Assembly (NCBI GenBank): GCA_015222065.1
Contig: JADFUQ010000112.1
Span: 1-32,446, forward strand
Length of the DNA: 32,446 bases
Reading direction: 5' to 3'
From: Bacteroidota bacterium
GTDB taxonomy: Bacteria > Bacteroidota > Bacteroidia > Bacteroidales > VadinHA17
Shown: in pieces, positions 7,771-16,307 of the stretch
Layout: the number at the start of each line of letters is the position of its first letter
Position numbering within the stretch: the first letter of the stretch is position 1
Program-made: the position numbers and the translations under genes
Notes under the pieces: model-generated
Told to the model about the DNA's origin: nothing
The model's database searches: none
The model's input: the letters and a program-made list of their open reading frames with translations, nothing else

Positions 7771-8547
7771 AGTACGTTTAGTACAAACTATTTGTCCGTC
7801 AAATTTCAGGTTAATTGCTTCATACTTGTTCCACCCCACCTTGTTCAGGCCTTTTTCAAACAATGCGTATAGTTTCCTGAACTTTTCCTGATAACCGTCA
7901 AAGCCTCCAAAAATAATTCTGTAGGCTCCAACACGTGGCACTAGTTCAAGCTCTCCTTTTTTGTTAATATATATCTGTTCAATCTGTGCCTTCCAGAAAT
8001 CATGCGAACTGATGAAACAGCCCAGTTTATGAACTTGTTTGATTATATTGTCAGAATCAATATTTTTTATCATAAGTTCCTGCATAATTTCCTCAGGTTC
8101 ATTAATATAACCACTGGCTATCAGCACCCTGGGAGTGAATTTTTCAGAAAAAGGGACAATTGCACCTTCAGCGTCAATATAATAACTCATTCCCTTATTA
8201 TTTATAATTCTTACAACCGGTACTCTTTGAATTGCCTCAATATGCAACTTTCCCCCAATTGTTTTATATGCTTCTACTTTTTTCAGTGCCGGATGTAAAG
8301 CAAGCCGAATTTCAATTTCGCGGGTATCAAGAGTTCCAATTGGATAACCAAGTAACTGATTATCAGGTTTATTAATAATATTGAGTATATCATCTTGTGT
8401 AACAAACCGGCTGGTAAGCGAATCAGGTAAACTGATATCAATCGAATTACATGGAGTTTTTCCCGACCGATCAACAACAAAACCGGGAACCACAACTATA
8501 TAAGCTATGATAATTACCCAAACAAATATTTTCAGAATCCGCTTCAT
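7765..8547 (-). CDS. ftsQ: Cell division protein FtsQ
   Basis: Bitopic divisome protein: a short basic N-terminus, one membrane segment (IFVWVIIIAYIVVVPGFVV) and a periplasmic POTRA-like region followed by a beta domain. The POTRA part includes FVTQDDILNII and the IGTLDTREIEIRLALHP helix, and the following PYIDAEGAI-like turn reads YYIDAEGAIVPF. It is expected to connect FtsA/FtsZ with the septal synthases. I chose the ATG at 8547 (260 residues), 7 bp after the murC stop. A TTG 21 bp further upstream would give a 267-residue form overlapping murC. Sequence conservation of FtsQ is low, so the call leans on position and topology. Its stop codon lies in the TIR of repeat copy B. Confidence 0.88.
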   Translation of the reverse strand: MKRILKIFVWVIIIAYIVVVPGFVVDRSGKTPCNSIDISLPDSLTSRFVTQDDILNIINKPDNQLLGYPIGTLDTREIEIRLALHPALKKVEAYKTIGGKLHIEAIQRVPVVRIINNKGMSYYIDAEGAIVPFSEKFTPRVLIASGYINEPEEIMQELMIKNIDSDNIIKQVHKLGCFISSHDFWKAQIEQIYINKKGELELVPRVGAYRIIFGGFDGYQEKFRKLYALFEKGLNKVGWNKYEAINLKFDGQIVCTKRTN

Positions 8548-8554
8548 TTTTTCT

Positions 8555-9937
8555 TTATCTCTTCTCAAGCATTTTTTTCACCGGTTCAACAAATTCACCT
8601 ATATCTCCTGCTCCAAGTGTTAACAATACATCCAAATCTTTATTTCCCAACAGATCAACCAGGTTTTCCTTTTTTGCCAATTGTTTATTTTCCATTTTCA
8701 TTTTCTGCAATATCATCTCAGAAGTAACACCGGGGACCGGTTTTTCCCGGGCAGGATAGATATCCAAAAGTATAAGCTCATCCAATTCATCAAGACTACC
8801 GGCAAATTCATTGGCGAAATTTTGTGTACGGGAATAAAGGTGTGGCTGAAATACCCCTGTTATTGATTTGCCGGGAAACATCTCCCTTACAGATGCGATG
8901 CATGCTTTCAATTCTTCAGGATGGTGTGCATAATCGTCAATATAAATCAGCTTATCAGATTTGAATACAATTTCAAACCTGCGTTTGACACCGGAAAAAT
9001 ATAACAATGCTTTTTTAATTGTCTCCTGCTTTACTCCAAGCAATGTAAGAACTGCAACCGCGGCAACTGCATTTTCTACATTCATCCTGCCGGGATAACC
9101 AAAGTGAATATCTTTGATAATTCCATCAGGTGTATGAATATTAAACAGATATAAACCCTCATTGATAGTTACATCTGAACAATAAAAGTCAGCATTTGTT
9201 TTAATTCCATATGTATATATTGATATATCATGCAGGTTTTCAGATTCAAGCGATAGCCCTTTCTTTATCAGTAATATACCTCCCGGTTTTATTTGTCCGA
9301 TAAATTTCATAAAAGCTTTTTCCATTTCATCTTTCCCCCCGTAAACATCCAGGTGATCAGCATCAATAGCTGTCACTACTGCCAACCATGGATGCAATTG
9401 CAGGAATGACCTGTCATATTCATCAGCTTCAAGCACGACCAAATCGCTTTTACCCAGAAGAAGATTTGTATTATAGTTTTTTGAAATTCCTCCAAGGAAA
9501 GCGGAACAATCAAGCTCCGACTGTTTTAATAAATAAGCAATAATAGTTGAAACTGTAGTTTTCCCGTGAGTGCCCGCAACAGCGATACATTTTGTTTTTC
9601 GGGTTATCCATCCAAGTACTTCAGCCCTTTTCACCACCAGGAAATCCTTGTTTCTGAAAAATCTTAGTTCTGTATGTGCCTCAGGAACAGCAGGCGTGAA
9701 TACAACCAGAACCTCCTCCTTTTTATTAATGTCCCTGTATATTTCAGGTATTTTATTGATATTATCAATATAATGAATTAAACTCCCTTCTGCTGACAAT
9801 TGTAAGGTGAGTTTCGATTCAACACGATCATACCCGGCAACTTCAAAACCACCGGCCATAAAATACCTGGCAAGGGCACTCATCCCGATACCTCCGATAC
9901 CGATAAAATAAACCCTTTGTATTTTGTTCAGATCCAT
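8555..9937 (-). CDS. murC: UDP-N-acetylmuramate--L-alanine ligase MurC
   Basis: Cytoplasmic Mur ligase that adds L-alanine to UDP-MurNAc with ATP. The N-terminal Rossmann motif FIGIGGIGMSALA (11-23) binds the UDP part, the ATP-binding loop AGTHGKTT is at 121-128, and the central domain carries LEADEYDRSF and DYAHHPEE, characteristic of MurC. The C-terminal domain has LTLGAGDI. At 460 residues the length is normal. It starts 1 bp after the murG stop and ends 7 bp before the chosen ftsQ start, so it is translated within the operon. Confidence 0.97.
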   Translation of the reverse strand: MDLNKIQRVYFIGIGGIGMSALARYFMAGGFEVAGYDRVESKLTLQLSAEGSLIHYIDNINKIPEIYRDINKKEEVLVVFTPAVPEAHTELRFFRNKDFLVVKRAEVLGWITRKTKCIAVAGTHGKTTVSTIIAYLLKQSELDCSAFLGGISKNYNTNLLLGKSDLVVLEADEYDRSFLQLHPWLAVVTAIDADHLDVYGGKDEMEKAFMKFIGQIKPGGILLIKKGLSLESENLHDISIYTYGIKTNADFYCSDVTINEGLYLFNIHTPDGIIKDIHFGYPGRMNVENAVAAVAVLTLLGVKQETIKKALLYFSGVKRRFEIVFKSDKLIYIDDYAHHPEELKACIASVREMFPGKSITGVFQPHLYSRTQNFANEFAGSLDELDELILLDIYPAREKPVPGVTSEMILQKMKMENKQLAKKENLVDLLGNKDLDVLLTLGAGDIGEFVEPVKKMLEKR

Positions 9938-9938
9938 A

Positions 9939-11057
9939 TTAATTTTTTTTCATCAATTTAAGCACTTCATCTGCAATCAGGTCAGCTGAGTTTCTTACAG
10001 TCATTTCTCTGATATTCAATGATAATAACTCTTTCTTTTTCTTATCAGCAGATAATTCCAAAACAGTATTCAACAAAGTTTCCCCGGCTTCACTATCTTT
10101 CACCATAATGGCAGCCCTGTTTTTCACCAGTACCTGTGCGTTTTTTGTCTGATGATCCTCTGCAACATTTGGAGAAGGCACAAGTATAACCGGTTTCCCC
10201 ACAAGGTACAATTCCGAGATAGTTCCTGCCCCTGCTCTCGACACTATCACATCTGCAGCTGAGTAAGCAAGATCCATACGGTTGATAAACGGAAATAACT
10301 TTACATTCTCCACACCACTTGACAACATTGCTTCTTCAGCATTTTTATGATAAAATTCACCTGTTTGCCAAATAATACATACATTTTCATTTTTTATTCT
10401 GCTAAGGCCTGTTTTAATACTCTCATTAATAGTCCTTGCCCCTCCACTACCGCCAAGAATCAGTACTATTTCCGGTTCATTCTCAAGTCCGAAATATTTC
10501 AATGCCTCTTTCTTTTTTTTCTCTAACTTATCAAGATCCTGCCTGACTGGATTTCCGGTAAAAACTATTTTATTTTCAGGAAAATATTTGTCCATGTTTT
10601 CATAGGCAACACAAATTTTTTCAGCTTTTTTCCCCAGGATTTTATTAGTGATACCGGCAAAAGAATTTTGCTCCTGAATCAAAGTTGGAATTCCTTTTTT
10701 CGAGGCGCACCAAAGAACAGGAGCACTGGCATATCCTCCAACTCCTATCACCACAGAGGGCTGAAACCTGCGTATGATCTTTTTAGCAATAAACAAACTG
10801 CGAAAAAGTTTAATTAAAAAACCAACATTTTTAAAAGACAATCCTCTATGTAAGCCCGTTACAGGAAGACCTTCAATAGCATAACCCGCTTCAGGCACCT
10901 TTTCCATTTCCATTTTCCCTTCAGCCCCGACAAACAAAATATCAAGCTCCTGTCTTTTCAATTTCAAAGCGTTTGCAATTGAAATTGCCGGGAATACATG
11001 TCCGCCGGTTCCACCACCGCTGATAATAATTTTGTTATATTGTAACTTCTTCTTCAT
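9939..11057 (-). CDS. murG: UDP-GlcNAc:undecaprenyl-PP-MurNAc-pentapeptide transferase MurG
   Basis: Membrane-associated GT28 glycosyltransferase that converts lipid I to lipid II at the inner face of the membrane. The glycine-rich GGGTGGH (14-20) forms the first loop. GVGGYASAP, IQEQNSFAG, GGSGGARTIN and SRAGAGTISEL follow in family order, the last contributing to UDP-GlcNAc binding. Length 372 is normal. The start overlaps the 3' end of ftsW by 23 bp, implying translational coupling. Confidence 0.97.
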   Translation of the reverse strand: MKKKLQYNKIIISGGGTGGHVFPAISIANALKLKRQELDILFVGAEGKMEMEKVPEAGYAIEGLPVTGLHRGLSFKNVGFLIKLFRSLFIAKKIIRRFQPSVVIGVGGYASAPVLWCASKKGIPTLIQEQNSFAGITNKILGKKAEKICVAYENMDKYFPENKIVFTGNPVRQDLDKLEKKKKEALKYFGLENEPEIVLILGGSGGARTINESIKTGLSRIKNENVCIIWQTGEFYHKNAEEAMLSSGVENVKLFPFINRMDLAYSAADVIVSRAGAGTISELYLVGKPVILVPSPNVAEDHQTKNAQVLVKNRAAIMVKDSEAGETLLNTVLELSADKKKKELLSLNIREMTVRNSADLIADEVLKLMKKN

Positions 11058-12192
11058 CCGGTTCTGTTTTGTCCAAATTTCTGCTTATACTTAAAATAAT
11101 TCCAAATGCAATACTTGTAAACAGCATTGATGATCCACCCATACTAACAAGTGGCAATGTCTGTCCGGTAACCGGGAAAATTCCTACTGCCACTGCCATA
11201 TTAACCATTGCCTGAACGACAATCATAAGTGTTAACCCAATTGCAAGGAATGCAGGAAATGTCCGGTCACATTTTCTTACAATAACTCCGGCCCTGAATA
11301 ATAAAAACAAGTAAGCCAATAATATAGGGATCCCCCCGATTATCAGCCCGTATTCCTCAACGATAATTGCGTAAATAAAATCAGAATATGGATTAGGCAG
11401 AAAGTTTCGCTGGACACTTTTCCCGGGATTTTTCCCGAATAATCCACCTGTTGCAATAGCAATTTTTGCTTGCTGGCTCTGGTAACTTTCCTCACCCCCT
11501 TCTTCGAAGTAATTCTCTATGCGATTCTTCCAGGTATTTATTCTTCCTTCCTTTTTAACCAATGTTCCGACTGTAATAAAAAGTGCAAGTAACAATATAG
11601 CAACACCACCTGAGGCAAGAAGATGTTTCATGCTGATCCTGCCAATAAACATCAGCAAAAGTGAAATTCCGAAAATTAAAGCAGCAGTTGACAGGTTTGC
11701 CGGAAGGATCAATACACAAATTATTACAACAGGTATAATAACAGGTAAAAATGCCTCTTTGAAACTCTTTATTTCACCCTGTTTCATTGACAATACTCTT
11801 GCTATGTACATAATAAGAGCCAGCTTGGCAAAGTCAGATGTCTGGATTGTAAATCCCAGTCCCGGCAAAGTAAGCCAACGGGAAGCCTGGTTGAAGTTTG
11901 TACCCAGAAACAGGGTAAGCATTAAAAGAATAATAGCTATCCCAATTAATAATTGAGATAATCTTGAATAGTATTTATAATGAATAAGGTGAGTGATAAA
12001 AATGATCATTATTCCAAAGGCGAGGATAACACCATGACGAACCAGGTAATACAATGTATTCCCGCCCATCTTGTGCATAGCCAGCGTACTGGTTGAGCTA
12101 TATACTGCCAGGAGTGAAAATATACTCAGGACAATAATAACACCCCAGATAATCGGGTCACCTTTCAGATATTTATTTATCTTTTCACCCAT
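11035..12192 (-). CDS. ftsW: SEDS-family peptidoglycan polymerase FtsW
   Basis: Polytopic septal glycan polymerase of the SEDS family, working with the class B PBP encoded four genes upstream in this operon. About ten hydrophobic segments are visible. Family motifs are SDFIYAIIVEEYG, which carries conserved acidic residues, and the late loop PVTGQTLPLVSMGGSSML. At 385 residues it is of usual size. Its position between murD and murG favours FtsW over RodA. It starts 5 bp after the murD stop. Confidence 0.94.
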   Translation of the reverse strand: MGEKINKYLKGDPIIWGVIIVLSIFSLLAVYSSTSTLAMHKMGGNTLYYLVRHGVILAFGIMIIFITHLIHYKYYSRLSQLLIGIAIILLMLTLFLGTNFNQASRWLTLPGLGFTIQTSDFAKLALIMYIARVLSMKQGEIKSFKEAFLPVIIPVVIICVLILPANLSTAALIFGISLLLMFIGRISMKHLLASGGVAILLLALFITVGTLVKKEGRINTWKNRIENYFEEGGEESYQSQQAKIAIATGGLFGKNPGKSVQRNFLPNPYSDFIYAIIVEEYGLIIGGIPILLAYLFLLFRAGVIVRKCDRTFPAFLAIGLTLMIVVQAMVNMAVAVGIFPVTGQTLPLVSMGGSSMLFTSIAFGIILSISRNLDKTEPDEEEVTI

Positions 12193-12197
12193 TCTTT

Positions 12198-13553
12198 TTA
12201 TAGATTCCTTACTGCTTTCTTAAATTGTCTTCCACGATCCTCATAGTTATCAAACAAATCGAAGCTTGCGCATGCCGGAGAAAGTAAAACCGTATCTCCT
12301 TTTTTTCCATAATAATAAGAAGTACGCACAGCTTCTTCCATTGAACCTGAATCAACAACATCCGTAACTATTTCATCATAAGCCTTATGTATCTTTGAAT
12401 TATCTTTTCCCAGACATATGATAGCCTTTACTTTTTCTTTAACCAATGTGGTAAGCCCCGAATAATCGTTTCCTTTATCAATTCCTCCAACAATCCAAAT
12501 CACCGGCGTTTTCATGCTTTCAAGAGCATACCAGGTTGAATTTACGTTAGTTGCTTTTGAGTCGTTGACAAACCAGATACCATGCACTTTAATAAAAGGT
12601 TCCAAACGATGTTCCACGCCCTGAAAATCACTCAGGCTTTCCCTGATAGTTTCTTTCCTGATATGTAATACCTGGCCGGCAATACTTGCAGCCATGGAAT
12701 TATAAATATTGTGTTTCCCTTGTAAGGCTAATTCATCAATTGATATTTTCATTATTTTGTTTTTTACTGTTTTAATATTTACCATATTGTTATGAATAAA
12801 AGCTGCCTGGTTTTCTGATTTATACAGGGAAAAGGAAAGAGAATTCCCTGCTATCTCCCGTTTTTTCAACTCCCTGAGTATTATCTCATCGTCACCACAA
12901 AAAATAAAAGAGTCATTTTTTTCCTGATTCCGTACTACTCTGAATTTCGAATCCACATATCTGTCAAAGTCATATCCATACCTGTCAAGATGGTCGGGAG
13001 TAATATTCATCAGCACAGCTATATCAGCTTTAAAATTGTACATATTATCCAACTGAAAACTGCTTAATTCAATCACATAATAATCATGATCTTCTATCGC
13101 CACTTGTTTAGCCAGGCTATTCCCGACATTTCCTGCCATCCCTACATTCAACCCTGCTTTTTTCATCATATGAAATATCAGGGAAGTTGTAGTAGTTTTA
13201 CCATTGCTGCCTGTAACACATATTTTTGTGGCATGAGTATATCTCCCTGCAAATTCAATCTCGGAGATTACCGGTGTTTGTTTTTCTTTTAGTCTACTTA
13301 TTAGCTCAATATCATCAGGAATACCCGGACTTTTAATTACTTCATCTGCCAAAAGGATCTTTCCGGGCGAATGTTCTTTCTCTTCATATTCTATCCGGTA
13401 ATTATCAAGCAACTTTTTATACTTATCCTTTATTTTCCCATTATCAGACACGAAAACATCCAGCCCTTTTTTAAGGGCCAGTATTGCAGCTCCTGTGCCG
13501 CTTTCTCCGGCACCAAGCATTACAATTTTTTCATGTTTTCTGTCTACTGACAT
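12198..13553 (-). CDS. murD: UDP-N-acetylmuramoylalanine--D-glutamate ligase MurD
   Basis: Cytoplasmic ligase adding D-glutamate to UDP-MurNAc-L-Ala. The N-terminal GAGESG motif, KSPGIP (74-79), the P-loop TGSNGKTT (114-121), the central MNITPDHLDRYG and the C-terminal LSPACASFDLFDNYEDRG are all diagnostic for MurD. At 451 residues it is full length. It begins 5 bp after the mraY stop and ends 5 bp before ftsW. Confidence 0.97.
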   Translation of the reverse strand: MSVDRKHEKIVMLGAGESGTGAAILALKKGLDVFVSDNGKIKDKYKKLLDNYRIEYEEKEHSPGKILLADEVIKSPGIPDDIELISRLKEKQTPVISEIEFAGRYTHATKICVTGSNGKTTTTSLIFHMMKKAGLNVGMAGNVGNSLAKQVAIEDHDYYVIELSSFQLDNMYNFKADIAVLMNITPDHLDRYGYDFDRYVDSKFRVVRNQEKNDSFIFCGDDEIILRELKKREIAGNSLSFSLYKSENQAAFIHNNMVNIKTVKNKIMKISIDELALQGKHNIYNSMAASIAGQVLHIRKETIRESLSDFQGVEHRLEPFIKVHGIWFVNDSKATNVNSTWYALESMKTPVIWIVGGIDKGNDYSGLTTLVKEKVKAIICLGKDNSKIHKAYDEIVTDVVDSGSMEEAVRTSYYYGKKGDTVLLSPACASFDLFDNYEDRGRQFKKAVRNL

Positions 13554-13558
13554 AGTAA

Positions 13559-14809
13559 TTATCTGATTTTCAACGTAACAATAGTTATGACAGCCAGCAA
13601 GACTGCAATAATCCAGAACCGGGTAACGATTTTCGGTTCGGGATATCCTTTTTTCTGGAAATGATGATGAATAGGTGTCATCAGAAAAACCCGTTTACCC
13701 TGTCCGTATTTCCTTTTAGTCCGTTTGAAAAAGCTTACCTGAATTAACACAGACACACTTTCTACCAGGAATATACCGCAAAGGACAGGGATCAGCAGTT
13801 CTTTTCTTATCAGGATAGCAAAAACTGCAATTATTCCACCCAGCGGAAGACTGCCTGTATCTCCCATAAAAACCTGAGCAGGATAAGAGTTATACCAGAG
13901 GAACCCGATTGTAGCACCGATAAACGCACTTATAAAAATTACTAATTCACCAGTATTGGGGATATACATAATATTCAAATAATCAGCATATATCACATTC
14001 CCTGACAGATATGCCAATATTCCCAGAGTTGTTCCAATAATTGCTGATGTACCTGTAGTCAATCCGTCAAGCCCATCGGTAAGATTTGCCCCATTGGAAA
14101 CCGCTGTAACAATAAAAATGGTTACAATAATAAATATAACCCAACCCCACTGTTTACTCTTTTCACCAAGAAAGCAGACCAGGTATGCATAATCAAACTC
14201 ATTATTCTTTATAAAAGGTATTGTTGTGATGGTACTTTTTACATCCCTGCTAATATATTTCGCTTCTTCATTTTCTCCGGTCACTGCTTCCGGCATTTCT
14301 TCTGTCTGAACAGCCTGATCAATCATCACAATTTCCCTGACTACAACATCATCGTTAAGATAAAGGGTTATCCCAACTATAAGTCCCAGAATTATCTGTC
14401 CTATAATCTTAAATCTACCGGCAAGTCCTTCCTTACTCTTTTTAAAGATTTTTATATAATCATCAATAAATCCTACAAACCCGAGCCAGACGGTAGTAAT
14501 AAGCATCAAGATAACATAGATATTCCCAAGATCACCAAACAGGAGGGTTGGAATAACAATTGATGCCAGGATAATGATACCACCCATGGAAGGAGTACCA
14601 ACTTTGCGATACTGGCCTTCAAGTCCCAGGTCCCTTACCACTTCACCAATCTGTTTTTTCTGCAGATACAATATGATTCGCTTTCCGAACAACAATGAAA
14701 TGACAAGGGAGGTAATTATTGCCATCCCAGACCGGAAAGAAATATACTGAAACATACCCGCTCCGGGTACATCCAGGCTTTCAAGATATCCGAATAAATA
14801 ATAAAACAT
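13559..14809 (-). CDS. mraY: Phospho-N-acetylmuramoyl-pentapeptide transferase MraY
   Basis: Integral membrane enzyme that makes lipid I from UDP-MurNAc-pentapeptide and undecaprenyl phosphate. The catalytic and Mg-binding motifs are present: FIDDYIK with D116/D117, NLTDGLDG (242-249), GDTGSLPLGG and a late HHHFQKKG. At 416 residues it is longer than the ~360-residue enterobacterial protein. The extra length is mainly a segment of roughly 50 residues (152-205, acidic then Lys/Thr-rich) placed before the next membrane helix, a lineage feature of Bacteroidota MraY as far as I recall. Spacing to murE upstream is 18 bp. Confidence 0.96.
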   Translation of the reverse strand: MFYYLFGYLESLDVPGAGMFQYISFRSGMAIITSLVISLLFGKRIILYLQKKQIGEVVRDLGLEGQYRKVGTPSMGGIIILASIVIPTLLFGDLGNIYVILMLITTVWLGFVGFIDDYIKIFKKSKEGLAGRFKIIGQIILGLIVGITLYLNDDVVVREIVMIDQAVQTEEMPEAVTGENEEAKYISRDVKSTITTIPFIKNNEFDYAYLVCFLGEKSKQWGWVIFIIVTIFIVTAVSNGANLTDGLDGLTTGTSAIIGTTLGILAYLSGNVIYADYLNIMYIPNTGELVIFISAFIGATIGFLWYNSYPAQVFMGDTGSLPLGGIIAVFAILIRKELLIPVLCGIFLVESVSVLIQVSFFKRTKRKYGQGKRVFLMTPIHHHFQKKGYPEPKIVTRFWIIAVLLAVITIVTLKIR

Positions 14810-14827
14810 ATTCTTTTTTCAATTCGG

Positions 14828-16291
14828 TTACATAGCTAAAACTTCAAACATACCGGCAACTATTTCTCTGTCATCAAAATGATATTTTACACCATTAATC
14901 TCCTGGTATGTTTCATGGCCTTTCCCGGCAATAAGGATTACATCATCTTTTTCTGCTAACATACAAGCGGTTTTTATAGCTTCTTTTCTGTCAATCAGGA
15001 TCAATACTTTCCTTTTTTCATTCTTTTCCACACCCTTATACATATCATCAATGATCTTTTGCGGGTTTTCTGTCCGGGGATTATCAGATGTAAGTATCAC
15101 CTTATCACTTTTATTAACAGCAATGCCGGCCATTACCGGCCGTTTTGACTTATCCCGGTCACCCCCTGCCCCAACCACAGTTATTAATTGCTTTTTTTGT
15201 TTTTTTATTTTTCCCAGTGCATTCAAAATATTCTCCAGGGCATCAGGAGTATGTGCATAATCAACTACAGCAGTCACACCTCCTTCCGACCTGATAATCT
15301 CAAAGCGACCCGGTACCGATTCAGATTCGCTAATCAATCTTATAAGTTCATCTTTTTTCAAGCCAAGGAGATCAGCAGCTGCATAAACAGCAAGCAGATT
15401 ATAAACATTAAACTCCCCAACAAGCCTGCTCCATACTTCCTGGTTATCAATCTTAAGTAATGTACCCTCCTGTAAACTTTCAATTATTTTACCTTTGAAA
15501 TCTGCAAAAGACCTTAGAGCATAGGTGCTGATACCGGCGTCACAGTTTTGTACCATAATCTTTGCATTCCTGTCATCTGCATTTACCAGGGCAAAAGCAT
15601 CTCCCCCCAGATCATCAAAAAATTTCTTCTTAGTATTTAAATATTGCTTGAAATTTTTATGGTAGTCAAGGTGATCATGAGTAATATTGGTAAAAATTCC
15701 TCCTTTAAAAATAAGTCCGGCGGTCCGGTATTGATCAAGAGCATGAGAACTTACTTCCATAAAGACATATTCGCATTCTTTATTGACCATTTCTGTAAGC
15801 AGCCGGTTTGTTTGTAAAATATCAGGGGTTGTATGAGTAGCTGGTATCTCTTTTTCAACAATTATGTTCCCTGTGGTAGAAATCAAACCTGTTTTCTTTC
15901 CGGTTTTCCTGAAAAGATTATAAAGAAGATGTACAATTGTAGTTTTGCCATTTGTACCTGTTACTCCAATAAGTTTGAGTTTTCCGGTAGGATTCCCGAA
16001 AAAATTTGCTGCTATTCTGCCTAAAGCAACGGCAGTGTTATTTACCCGGATGAAAGTTACTCTTTCACCTGTTTTTTCCGGAATTTTCTCACAAATAATT
16101 GCAGATGCGCCATTATTAACAGCCAACGGTATATACTTGTGTCCATCCGTATTTGTGCCTTTTACAGCAAAAAACATATCTCCCGGTTTTACTTCCCTGG
16201 AGTCAAATTGCAATCTTTTAACTTCAGTTTCCCGAGGACCGGTAATTTCCAGGATATTTACCCCGTGTAATATGTCTTTCAGTTTTACCAT
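14828..16291 (-). CDS. murE: UDP-MurNAc-tripeptide synthetase MurE
   Basis: Mur ligase adding the third stem residue. The P-loop GTNGKTT is in the 111-118 segment, followed by THTTPD and the central domain with THDHLDYH. The DNPR motif (403-406), known to mark meso-diaminopimelate-specific MurE, is present as SDNPRTENP. The wall is therefore expected to be the meso-DAP type. At 487 residues the protein is normal. It lies 16 bp downstream of the PBP gene. No murF is found in this cluster, so that ligase must be encoded elsewhere. Confidence 0.97.
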   Translation of the reverse strand: MVKLKDILHGVNILEITGPRETEVKRLQFDSREVKPGDMFFAVKGTNTDGHKYIPLAVNNGASAIICEKIPEKTGERVTFIRVNNTAVALGRIAANFFGNPTGKLKLIGVTGTNGKTTIVHLLYNLFRKTGKKTGLISTTGNIIVEKEIPATHTTPDILQTNRLLTEMVNKECEYVFMEVSSHALDQYRTAGLIFKGGIFTNITHDHLDYHKNFKQYLNTKKKFFDDLGGDAFALVNADDRNAKIMVQNCDAGISTYALRSFADFKGKIIESLQEGTLLKIDNQEVWSRLVGEFNVYNLLAVYAAADLLGLKKDELIRLISESESVPGRFEIIRSEGGVTAVVDYAHTPDALENILNALGKIKKQKKQLITVVGAGGDRDKSKRPVMAGIAVNKSDKVILTSDNPRTENPQKIIDDMYKGVEKNEKRKVLILIDRKEAIKTACMLAEKDDVILIAGKGHETYQEINGVKYHFDDREIVAGMFEVLAM

Positions 16292-16307
16292 TTGAAATAT
16301 TCGCTAT

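Noticed and set aside
7765..8568. Start of ftsQ at TTG 8568
   Set aside because: This start overlaps murC and adds only seven charged residues; the ATG at 8547 directly precedes the membrane segment and fits the operon spacing.
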